Assembly: GCF_003584125.1 (NCBI RefSeq)
Contig: NZ_QXFL01000014.1
Coordinates: 1 to 35,180 of the forward strand
Direction: 5' to 3'
DNA: 35,180 nt
Source: Aurantiacibacter zhengii
Lineage (GTDB): Bacteria > Pseudomonadota > Alphaproteobacteria > Sphingomonadales > Sphingomonadaceae
Every line of letters starts with the position of its first letter. Position 1 is the stretch's first letter. The notes below the pieces were generated by a model. The model was not told the origin of the DNA, made no database searches, and saw nothing but the letters and a program-made list of their open reading frames with translations. Both the position numbers and the translations under genes were made by a program. Shown here in pieces: positions 28,420-35,180 of this stretch.

Positions 28420-29736
28420 CTATCGACGAACGAGGGTCCGCCTCGCCTTGTCGATCAAGAGGATCGCGAGCAGTGAGATGCCGAATAGCGGCAGAAGCAG
28501 CGCTAGAATGGCGACCAGGGCGATGAGTGGACGAGGCAGACGTCCACCGCGGTGCGGTGCTGCCAATTTGCCTGTTGGTCGGCGCTTTAGCCATAGAGCT
28601 ACGCCGAGCACGGATAGTGCAATCAATGCCAGGGCAGTGAGCAGTCCCATAATCTGGTTGGCGAGGCCGAACAGGGCGCCCTCGTGCCACGCGATGCCGA
28701 TATTTACTGCCTGGTCGATGGGATGCTTGTCGGCGAAGCCGCTGCGCGACAGCTCTGCTGCGGTTTGTGGATCGTAGGTAACAGCGCGCACGAGCGGTCG
28801 GTTCTGCGTCCCGGACTTCACGGTCCACTCATCCCCCGTAGGTGGGGCGAAGCTCTGGGGAGCGTGTGGCGGCAGCACCAGAACCGGGAAGGCCATCGCC
28901 TCGGCTTCGGCCCGCGCGACGAACGCGGAGAGCGGCAATGATCGTGCAGGCACTTCAGGCGGCGGCGTCGTGGCCGGAGGCTCGGCGCCGTGATTGTGCG
29001 CCACCGGCGCGGCGATGGCGGCCTCGTCCGCGCCGACGCTCCATTCCTGTGCGCCCTGCACAAGGCCAAGTTCGGCGCGGGCCCAGGCGAAGGCACTGCC
29101 CCAGGTGCCCGTCCACGGAAGACCGCTGGCGAGCATCAGGAGCACCAGCCCCGCGATCCAGAAACCGGTCACCCGGTGCAAATCCTTCATCAGCGCACGG
29201 CCCCTGAGCGTGAAACGGGGCCACAATATCCCGCCGGCGCGAGACGGCCTCGGCCACCACAGATAGAGTCCGGTCAGGATCATCGCGATGGTCCAGCTCG
29301 CCGCCAGTTCCACCAATCGGTCACCCCAGTCGCCCATCAGCAATGATCCATGGAAGCGCGACACGACATTGGAAATCCGCTCCGCCGGATCGAGAGCGCC
29401 GAGCACCTGCCCCTGGGGTGAGACGAATACTTCGGTCAGCGATCCATCCGGCAGTCCCATCTGCACCATCGCGGCATCGCCCGGGTTTTCGGGCAGCCGG
29501 TAATGGTTGAACGCGCCGGACGGCAAGACTTGTTGCACCGCTTCCAACTGACGGTCGGCCGACACCGCGTCCTCCAGCGAAAGGCCGCGATAATCGCGTT
29601 CCTCCCACCGGTCGATCTGCGGTTTGAACAGATAGATCGCGCCGCTGACAGACAGCAGCAGCACGAAAGGCAGCACGAACAGACCGGCATAGAAATGCCA
29701 GCGCCAGATCATGCGATAGGTCGCGGTATCGGCCAT
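28420..29736 (-). CDS. PepSY-associated TM helix membrane protein
   Basis: 438 residues. Membrane segments lie at about 10-35 (WHFYAGLFVLPFVLLLSVSG), then SWTIAMILTGLYLWW, GFWIAGLVLLMLASGLPW, IMGLLTALALIALSVLGVAL and a C-terminal PLIALVAILALLLPLFG helix. Large periplasmic PepSY-like loops lie between them. It is a four- or five-helix PepSY_TM protein of the type linked to ferric-siderophore reduction and metal uptake (FsrB/PiuB-like). ATG 29736 follows a strong GGGGAGG and lies 13 bp after the TonB receptor stop, so the two are one operon. The frame is open far upstream into the receptor gene but is not real there. The metal is not certain. Confidence 0.88.
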   Translation of the reverse strand: MADTATYRMIWRWHFYAGLFVLPFVLLLSVSGAIYLFKPQIDRWEERDYRGLSLEDAVSADRQLEAVQQVLPSGAFNHYRLPENPGDAAMVQMGLPDGSLTEVFVSPQGQVLGALDPAERISNVVSRFHGSLLMGDWGDRLVELAASWTIAMILTGLYLWWPRPSRAGGILWPRFTLRGRALMKDLHRVTGFWIAGLVLLMLASGLPWTGTWGSAFAWARAELGLVQGAQEWSVGADEAAIAAPVAHNHGAEPPATTPPPEVPARSLPLSAFVARAEAEAMAFPVLVLPPHAPQSFAPPTGDEWTVKSGTQNRPLVRAVTYDPQTAAELSRSGFADKHPIDQAVNIGIAWHEGALFGLANQIMGLLTALALIALSVLGVALWLKRRPTGKLAAPHRGGRLPRPLIALVAILALLLPLFGISLLAILLIDKARRTLVRR

Positions 29737-29749
29737 GGTCGTCCTCCCC

Positions 29750-31807
29750 TTAGAACCGCGCGCGAACGCCGCCGAAGACGGCGCGCCCCGTTCCCGGGTT
29801 GAAGAGTTCCGAAGTCGGAGAAGCCGTGCCGGCAACGGCGACTGTCGATATGTATCGCCGATCGGTAAGGTTGCGGCCCTCGAGGTAGAACGACAGGCCC
29901 GAACCGGTATCGTATCCGGCCTTGAAGCCCAGCAGGGCGTAGGGATCGACCGTGAGCGTGTTCGCATTGTCCGCGAAATAGCTTGCCGGCACCCACTCCA
30001 GACTTGGGCCCGCATAGAAGCCGCTTCGGTGCGCGAAGACGATTTCGGCATTCAGGATATGCGATGGGACGCCGGGCAATTCGTTGTCGCCGTAGATAGG
30101 ATCGTCGTCGAAGCTAAAGTCGCTAAAGGTGTAGGCCCCCGTCAATGCGAGCGTGTCGCCTTTCGTGCCGATTGGGATCGACCCGCTAAGCCCGGCTTCG
30201 ATACCCTGGTGGACCGTTCGCGGTGCGTTGACGATGCTGCACGCGCTGAACGGACCGGTGGTGAGGCATTGCAACTCGTCGCGCAGTTCGGACCGGTAGA
30301 GTGCCAAGTCCCAGCCGATTCCGGCGACTTTGCCGCGTGTGCCGACTTCGTATGTCGTCGCCCGCTGCGCCTGGAGGTTTACGGCCGTGGTGACATTGGC
30401 ATCGTAGCTCGGCACCTCCGCACTGCGCGAGATATTCGCGAAGACCTGCGCCTCTTGCGTAACGTCCCACAGGACCCCGAATTTCGGACTCCAGAGGTCG
30501 AACACGCGGCGGCCGGATTGATCGCCGTTGGCCAGGAAGCGGTCTTCCCGGTCGCGGGTGGTATGCAGATACTGGACACCGGCAATCAGCGCCAGATCGG
30601 ACAGAACGGACAGCGAATTCTCGGCATAGATCGAGAAGTTGCCCGAACGGTCGATCATAGACGCTGCGAGCGGGCCTTTCACCGCTCCGGGCTGGTTCAC
30701 GAACTGCTCGGTATCGATGACGCCATTGTGCAGGTTGATCCCGGCGACAAGACGGTTCTCGAACCCGCCGAGCGATCGTTCATCCACCGCGCGCGCGAAC
30801 ACGCCGTAGTCGTCGACGGTGTAGTCCAGATACTGGTAGATCGGGTGGTCGACATGGCGCCAGTTGTAGAACGCGCCGACATCCACTGCGGTACTGCCGA
30901 ACGCGAAGCCGGTCTTGTTTGAAATCCGTATCGAATCGACATTGCGCTGCTGGTCCTGAAGGACCCACACGGGATTCGCAGCGCGTGGATCGTTCAGCGC
31001 GGTGTCCTTGCTCACCTCGCCGGGAATGCGCTGATCGGTGCTCGCGGCGGTCACGTAGAAGCGGGTCGCCGCGCCTTCCGAGAAACGGTAGCCGAGATTG
31101 GCGTTCGCGCGGACTGCGTCTCCCCCGCTGTGGTCGCGATACCCGTCGATCGTCTGCACCGAGGCGGTGACGAAATAGTCCAGGTCGCCCGACACGCCGC
31201 CGGTGCTGGCTTGACTCTTGACGTAGCCGAAGCTGCCAGCATCAACTCGGCCCTCGAAGGTTGCCGCATCCCGGCCTGTAGGGGTCACGAGGTTAATCGC
31301 TCCGCCCAGAACGTTGGCCCCGTAGCGCAGGGCATTCGAACCGCGATAGACCTCGACATATCGATAGGCGCTCGGATCGATCTCGAAGAAATCCATCAGA
31401 CCGTCGGAAGTGTTCATGGGAATGCCGTCGAGAAGAACGGCGATACCGCGCACCCCATAGGCGCGTGACAGGCCGGATCCGCGGATGGAAATGCGCGCGT
31501 CGTCGCCCATGCGGCGCTGGGTGATGACACCGGGAGCGTAGCGAAGAATGTCCTCGATATGCTGGACCGGGGTGTCCTTGAAGTCTTCGTCCGAGATGAT
31601 GTCGACCCCGCCGGGGGTGCGTTCGAGAACGGTTTCGACCTGTTCGATGGTTGGAGTGCCGGTCACGATGATGGTGCGCTCTGGTCTCCTATCGGCAGCA
31701 GTGTCTTCGATCGTGGTGTCTTCGGTGGTGGTGTCGTCGGTGCTTGCAAGGGCAGGCGAGGCGGCAGCCAGCGTGGCTGCGCCCAGCGCAAGATGCGAAA
31801 TCTTCAC
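29750..31807 (-). CDS. TonB-dependent outer-membrane receptor
   Basis: 685 residues. A signal peptide (about 1-21, cleavage after SPALA) is followed by a TonB-box-like TIIVTG (about 45-50). The plug domain (about 60-165) contains DILRYAPGVITQRR, RISIRGSGLSRAYGVRGI and GSNALRYGANVLGGAINLV. A 22-strand barrel ends in aromatic ARF. The segment ENSLSVLSDLALIAGVQYLH and the late NLTDRRYIS are typical receptor features. The start is GTG 31807 with GGAG seven bases upstream. It lies between a His/Met-rich small protein and a PepSY protein, pointing to metal or metallophore uptake; substrate uncertain, copper or iron chelates likely. Confidence 0.93.
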   Translation of the reverse strand: MKISHLALGAATLAAASPALASTDDTTTEDTTIEDTAADRRPERTIIVTGTPTIEQVETVLERTPGGVDIISDEDFKDTPVQHIEDILRYAPGVITQRRMGDDARISIRGSGLSRAYGVRGIAVLLDGIPMNTSDGLMDFFEIDPSAYRYVEVYRGSNALRYGANVLGGAINLVTPTGRDAATFEGRVDAGSFGYVKSQASTGGVSGDLDYFVTASVQTIDGYRDHSGGDAVRANANLGYRFSEGAATRFYVTAASTDQRIPGEVSKDTALNDPRAANPVWVLQDQQRNVDSIRISNKTGFAFGSTAVDVGAFYNWRHVDHPIYQYLDYTVDDYGVFARAVDERSLGGFENRLVAGINLHNGVIDTEQFVNQPGAVKGPLAASMIDRSGNFSIYAENSLSVLSDLALIAGVQYLHTTRDREDRFLANGDQSGRRVFDLWSPKFGVLWDVTQEAQVFANISRSAEVPSYDANVTTAVNLQAQRATTYEVGTRGKVAGIGWDLALYRSELRDELQCLTTGPFSACSIVNAPRTVHQGIEAGLSGSIPIGTKGDTLALTGAYTFSDFSFDDDPIYGDNELPGVPSHILNAEIVFAHRSGFYAGPSLEWVPASYFADNANTLTVDPYALLGFKAGYDTGSGLSFYLEGRNLTDRRYISTVAVAGTASPTSELFNPGTGRAVFGGVRARF

Positions 31808-31885
31808 GTATTTTCTCCGATGCGCGGCGCGGCCGGGAATTGGAACTCCGACCGCGGTGCGCGTGATCTGAATGGAATGGCGGTG

Positions 31886-32341
31886 TCAGATCGACGGAGG
31901 CGGACCGCGCAGCGGCGGGCGAAGATACGGCGCCTCACGAAGCTGCAAGGGTCGGACAATACTGAGGCCGAGCAGGACGGCATAGGCCGTGTCTGCTGCC
32001 CGCAGGGTTTCATCGGCAGAAGGCAGTGCGAGCTTGGCAGCGCTTGCCAATGTGCAGTGCCCATCGCTTGCCGTAACCGGCGCAGTGCCGTCGTCATCAG
32101 GGTGGCCCATGGCAGCATGATCCATCGCCATGCTGCCATGCATCTGATGCTCTTCACGCGATGCGGCGACTGCACGGGCCAGCGGATGCGTTTCTGGGCA
32201 GACAATGACCGTCGGCAACCCGCCATCGGTCGCCGAAATCATGTAACCCGAGGGTGCCAGCGCATTCAGTCCAAAGGCCAGCAGCAGGATGGATATCATC
32301 CTCCAGGGCGGCGACCGCCGTATATGCTGTAGCGCTGGCAT
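31886..32341 (-). CDS. DUF2946-like small membrane protein with His/Met-rich segment
   Basis: 151 residues. An N-terminal hydrophobic helix (about 15-35, MISILLLAFGLNALAPSGYM) is followed by a VCPETHPLARA segment. A His/Met-rich stretch HQMHGSMAMDHAAMGH (about 65-80) follows, then a DGHC motif. Short proteins of this kind, often labelled DUF2946, occur beside TonB receptors and PepSY proteins, and their methionine, histidine and cysteine content suggests copper handling. ATG 32341 is the listed start but its ribosome site is weak; the true start could be nearer the hydrophobic helix. It is probably the first gene of the operon (78 bp before the receptor). The function is inferred from composition and position. 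Confidence 0.7.
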   Translation of the reverse strand: MPALQHIRRSPPWRMISILLLAFGLNALAPSGYMISATDGGLPTVIVCPETHPLARAVAASREEHQMHGSMAMDHAAMGHPDDDGTAPVTASDGHCTLASAAKLALPSADETLRAADTAYAVLLGLSIVRPLQLREAPYLRPPLRGPPPSI

Positions 32342-32511
32342 CGGGTCGGCGCCCTACTTGGAAACCGCGCGCGCGTCACCCCGTATCGGACAGGTTGAAA
32401 GTGGCTGCTCGGGATTTACCCGAGGGTATGGTGCGGGGCGCTGGAATGCGGTGCGTCACCTACAGGTCCGGCAGTTGTTCGCCGTACAGGTCTCGCATCT
32501 CGCGATGCTCC
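32342..32511. promoter_or_regulatory. Gap between scfR2 and the metal operon; hairpin and probable promoter
   Basis: 170 bp. CTCGGG (32408-32413) pairs with CCCGAG (32419-32424) around a five-base loop. No T-run follows on either strand, so a classical terminator is doubtful. The promoter for the minus-strand metal operon should be here. I looked for cobalamin-riboswitch boxes and found none convincing. Confidence 0.35.
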
Positions 32512-33951
32512 CTAGTCGCTGCGTGCCGGTCCGGGGCCTTGTTTTTCGAGATCGTAAGGCACCACGCTGCGCCTGTGGTGGTCTATCGCAATCGCATGAT
32601 CGCTGGGCGGGTAGGCGCGTTGATCGCAGTCTGCGCGTGGACAGATGCGGCAGGATGGCCCGATCGGGGTGGCACTGCCTGCGGGCGAGGTGTCGAGGGT
32701 ATCGGCGTATATGAATTCGTCGGCGTGCTTTGCCTCGCAGCCCAGCGCAACGGCATAGCGGCGGGGCTGGCGATCGAACCGTCCGGTGGTTTTCACCAGG
32801 CCCTTGGCCATCGAGACGTAGCGGACACCATCGGGGGTTTCTGCCATCTGGACCAGTACGCGGTCGGGAATGGCCACCGCCTCGTGCACGATCCACAGCG
32901 GGCAGCCACCACCGTAGCGCGCAAACTGAAGCCGGGTGGCACTATGCCGCTTGGTGATATTTCCTGCCATGTCGACGCGGCAGAAGAACACCGGCAGGCC
33001 CCGGGATCCGCTGCGCTGCAGGGTCGACAGGCGGTGACAGGTCTGCTCGAAACTCGTCCTGTAGATCGAACTGATGCGGTCGACGTCGTTGCGATATTCG
33101 CGCGCAGTGCGACGAAACCTCTCATAAGGCATCAGGATCGCGCCTGCCGCATAGTTCGCCAGCCCCAGCTTCAGCAGTGCGCGCGCAGTTGCGGTTCGCA
33201 AGCCCGAACTGGCCGCAATATCGTCGATCGGCTCGCTAAGCGAGCAGGCTACCAGGTGGCATGCCAGTTGAAAGCGAATGCCTGCGGCTGGCTGGCCGGC
33301 ATCGATGACGAGAGTTTGTGTCGAGGCATCGTAGGCGCGCAATGTGTCGCTCTGATCCAGAACCACGTTCACGCCGTGCAATTCCTGCAGATAGTCGCGC
33401 AGGGACCCCGTGCTGACGTTGTGGGTGTCATCGGCCATCGCGTGATGCAAGGCCTCGGCCTCGCGATCCAGCCTGTCGACATAGTTGTTCGACAGGTGGA
33501 ACCAGTCCCGCACCTCTTCCCAGGGCAAGCGCGAGCCGGTCGGGCTTTCGGCGGATATCGCCTCGTCGACGATTTCCAGGCGCTGGCTCGTGCGGCGATA
33601 GATTTCGTGCAGTTCCACGAACCGCCGGGCGAACGCGGGTTGCTGTTCGGCAATGCGCGTAAGGGTCGCAGGCGGCACCGGATCGGCGAACACCGGATCG
33701 GCGACCGCCTGGCGCAATGCGTCTGCAAGATGCTCGGTCTCGTCGAGTTCGAAGTCCTGCCAGTCGACCGGGAAAAGCGTCGCCAGCTTCTCCGCCAGTC
33801 TCGGGGTCAGGGGGCGGTCATCGTGTTCGAGCTGGCTCAGGTATGACGAACTGATCGCGAGCAATGCTGCCAGGTCGGTCTGCTGCAGGCCCTTCCTGTT
33901 TCTGAGTTTCCTCAGCTGGCTTCCGGCGAAGATCCTCGGGCGCTGTGTCAT
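32512..33951 (-). CDS. ScfR/PccR-like XRE regulator of propionyl-CoA metabolism (copy 2)
   Basis: 479 residues, a clear paralogue of the protein at 5240-6673 with the same domain order: XRE HTH (QTDLAALLAISSSYLSQLEH), an IrrE-like middle with RLPWEEVRDWFHLSNNYVD, and a C-terminal DUF2083 domain with C434-x2-C437-x4-C442. All three cysteines occupy the same positions in both copies. The start at ATG 33951 (MTQRPRIFAG) was chosen because the longer frame to 34002 would run through the operator and lacks counterpart sequence in copy 1. Its GC content fits the neighbouring pccB, so it looks like the native, well-adapted copy. It is divergent from the second pccB. Confidence 0.9.
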   Translation of the reverse strand: MTQRPRIFAGSQLRKLRNRKGLQQTDLAALLAISSSYLSQLEHDDRPLTPRLAEKLATLFPVDWQDFELDETEHLADALRQAVADPVFADPVPPATLTRIAEQQPAFARRFVELHEIYRRTSQRLEIVDEAISAESPTGSRLPWEEVRDWFHLSNNYVDRLDREAEALHHAMADDTHNVSTGSLRDYLQELHGVNVVLDQSDTLRAYDASTQTLVIDAGQPAAGIRFQLACHLVACSLSEPIDDIAASSGLRTATARALLKLGLANYAAGAILMPYERFRRTAREYRNDVDRISSIYRTSFEQTCHRLSTLQRSGSRGLPVFFCRVDMAGNITKRHSATRLQFARYGGGCPLWIVHEAVAIPDRVLVQMAETPDGVRYVSMAKGLVKTTGRFDRQPRRYAVALGCEAKHADEFIYADTLDTSPAGSATPIGPSCRICPRADCDQRAYPPSDHAIAIDHHRRSVVPYDLEKQGPGPARSD

Positions 33952-34062
33952 CGCGAGAGCGTAGTTTGCAAAGCTCCCTTTTGCAATTTTGCAAATTAAC
34001 ATTGGACTGCGTTACGGATGGGTTTCACTCCGCCCCATTCGCAACAGCAGCAAGTGTTTTTT
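33952..34062. promoter_or_regulatory. Divergent scfR2 / pccB2 promoter with triple TTTGCAAA operator
   Basis: TTTGCAAA at 33965-33972, TTTGCAAT at 33980-33987 and TTTGCAAA at 33988-33995, the same units and spacing as at 6687-6717. Bases 33979-34009 are identical to 6701-6731. After that the two leaders differ, so the conserved block is the likely operator plus core promoter. Regulation by either ScfR copy at either site is plausible. Confidence 0.8.
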
Positions 34063-35180
34063 ATGTCCGCCAATATAGCCGAGATGGAACGTCGCCGAGA
34101 AGCCGCCCGGATGGGCGGTGGCCAGAAGCGTATTGATGCGCAGCATGCCAGGGGCAAGCTGACCGCGCGCGAGCGGCTGGACGTGCTGCTGGACGAGGGC
34201 AGCTTCGAGGAACTCGATACCTACGTCGAGCACGACTGCGTCGATTTCGGCATGCAGGACCAGAAGATACCGGGCGACGGTGTCGTGACCGGCAGCGGCA
34301 CGATCAACGGGCGGCTGGTCTATGTCTTCAGCCAGGATTTCACCGTGTTCGGCGGCTCTCTCAGCAAGCGTCACGCGGAGAAGATCTGCAAGGTGATGGA
34401 CAATGCCATGAAGGTCGGCGCGCCGGTGATCGGGCTCAATGACAGCGGCGGGGCGCGCATCCAGGAAGGCGTGGCCAGCCTTGGCGGCTATGCCGAGGTG
34501 TTCCAGAAGAACGTGCTGGCATCGGGCGTCATCCCGCAGCTCAGCCTGATCATGGGGCCGTGCGCGGGCGGGGCGGTGTACTCACCGGCCATGACAGACT
34601 TCATCTTCATGGTGAAGGACAGCTCCTACATGTTCGTGACCGGGCCCGAGGTGGTGAAGACCGTCACCAACGAGGAAGTCACGCAGGAAGACCTCGGCGG
34701 CGCGGTGGTGCACACGACCAAGACGAGCGTTGCCGACCTTGCTCTCGAGAACGATATCGAGGCGCTGCTGGCCGCGCGCGAACTGATCGGCTTCGTGCCG
34801 GAGAGCAACCGCGACCCGCTGCCGCACCTGCCGACCGACGATCCGTGGGACCGGCGCGAGGACAGCCTCGACACGCTGATCCCCGCCAGTTCCAACATGC
34901 CCTACGACATGCACGAACTGATCCGTAAGGTTGTCGACGACGGCAACTTCTTCGAGATCCAGCCAAAGCACGGCGCGAACATCATCACAGGCTTTGGCCG
35001 GATCGAGGGCAAGCCCGTGGGCTTCGTCGCCAACCAGCCGATGGTGCTCGCCGGCGTGCTCGACATCGACGCCAGCCGCAAGGCGGCGCGCTTCGTGCGC
35101 TTCTGCGATGCGTTCAGCATCCCGATCGTCACCTTCGTGGACGTGCCCGGCTTCCTTCCCGGCACGAGCCAGGAACACAA
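34063..35180 (+). CDS. pccB: Propionyl-CoA carboxylase beta subunit, second copy (truncated by window end)
   Basis: The first 372 codons of a PccB nearly identical to the product of 6786-8318. The differences I see are few and conservative: LDTYVE for LYTYVE, HARGK for HAKGK, GVIPQ for GVVPQ, PEVVK for PDVVK, PHLPT for PELPT and DDGNFF for DDSNFF. The acyl-CoA motifs [18 protein letters not shown] and [14 protein letters not shown] are present. The gene runs off the window at FLPGTSQEH, so the rest, and whatever operon follows, is unseen. Start ATG 34063 matches copy 1. Confidence 0.95.
   Translation, partial: MSANIAEMERRREAARMGGGQKRIDAQHARGKLTARERLDVLLDEGSFEELDTYVEHDCVDFGMQDQKIPGDGVVTGSGTINGRLVYVFSQDFTVFGGSLSKRHAEKICKVMDNAMKVGAPVIGLNDSGGARIQEGVASLGGYAEVFQKNVLASGVIPQLSLIMGPCAGGAVYSPAMTDFIFMVKDSSYMFVTGPEVVKTVTNEEVTQEDLGGAVVHTTKTSVADLALENDIEALLAARELIGFVPESNRDPLPHLPTDDPWDRREDSLDTLIPASSNMPYDMHELIRKVVDDGNFFEIQPKHGANIITGFGRIEGKPVGFVANQPMVLAGVLDIDASRKAARFVRFCDAFSIPIVTFVDVPGFLPGTSQEH

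Noticed and set aside
29735..30922. 395-codon plus-strand frame over the TonB receptor
   Set aside because: Antisense shadow of a gene with signal peptide, plug and barrel motifs on the minus strand.
32342..32511. Cobalamin riboswitch before the metal operon
   Set aside because: A GCCACT-like string is present on the minus strand, but I could not find the accompanying B12-box and conserved core elements.
32254..33846. 530-codon plus-strand frame over scfR2
   Set aside because: Antisense shadow; the minus strand matches the paralogue at 5240-6673 throughout.
33952..34002. N-terminal extension of scfR2 to a start at 34002
   Set aside because: The extension would translate the TTTGCAAA operator and has no counterpart in copy 1; ATG 33951 gives the family N-terminus.
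1..35180. CRISPR array, tRNA or rRNA genes
   Set aside because: No regularly spaced short direct repeats, cloverleaf-like sequences or rRNA motifs were seen.

Overview
This is high-GC DNA from an alphaproteobacterium, most likely a member of the Sphingomonadales (Erythrobacter, Novosphingobium or Altererythrobacter-like). The evidence is an XRE/ScfR-family regulator divergent from pccB, a single-subunit methylmalonyl-CoA mutase, TonB receptor architecture and typical alphaproteobacterial IS families. The assignment is inference from gene content; no rRNA or other marker gene is present.

Layout, left to right. (1) 1-1071 is an IS3-family element with intact 38-39 bp inverted repeats and an intact orfB, but it has lost most of orfA. 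(2) 1171-3356 holds glutaryl-CoA dehydrogenase (gcdH, minus) divergent from a LysR regulator (plus). (3) 3906-5195 is a decayed IS3-type element sitting in the 5' remnant of an IS1595-type transposase gene. (4) 5240-18864 is the metabolic core. A ScfR/PccR-like regulator (minus) diverges across TTTGCAAA-type repeats from a tightly packed plus-strand cluster: pccB, methylmalonyl-CoA mutase, pccA, etfB, etfA, a thiolase, sucC, sucD and a ferredoxin-reductase-type flavoprotein. (5) 18999-28270 is accessory DNA full of IS scars (IS630, IS5, IS3, IS256, IS110, IS21). It shelters two islands of intact genes: a translationally coupled marR-ubiB-like pair and a medium-chain dehydrogenase/quinone-oxidoreductase-like gene whose 3' end runs into the IS21 scar. 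(6) 28420-32341 (minus) is a probable metal-uptake operon: a His/Met-rich small membrane protein, a TonB-dependent receptor and a PepSY membrane protein. (7) 32512-35180 repeats the ScfR-pccB divergon, with the second pccB running off the window end.

How the genes work together. The thiolase can release propionyl-CoA and acetyl-CoA from 3-ketoacyl-CoA. PccAB carboxylates propionyl-CoA, the mutase converts methylmalonyl-CoA to succinyl-CoA, and SucCD turns that into succinate with substrate-level phosphorylation. EtfAB takes electrons from acyl-CoA dehydrogenases, plausibly including the nearby GcdH. No methylmalonyl-CoA epimerase or mutase chaperone is present in the window. The ScfR proteins are expected to sense short-chain acyl-CoA and to control both pccB copies through nearly identical operators.

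The most interesting observations are the two same-direction ScfR-pccB modules about 27.3 kb apart with a shared identical 31-bp promoter/operator block, the nearly complete propionyl-CoA-to-succinate operon, the marR-ubiB pair isolated among IS scars, and the putative metal-handling TonB/PepSY operon. I found no tRNA, rRNA, CRISPR array or convincing riboswitch.
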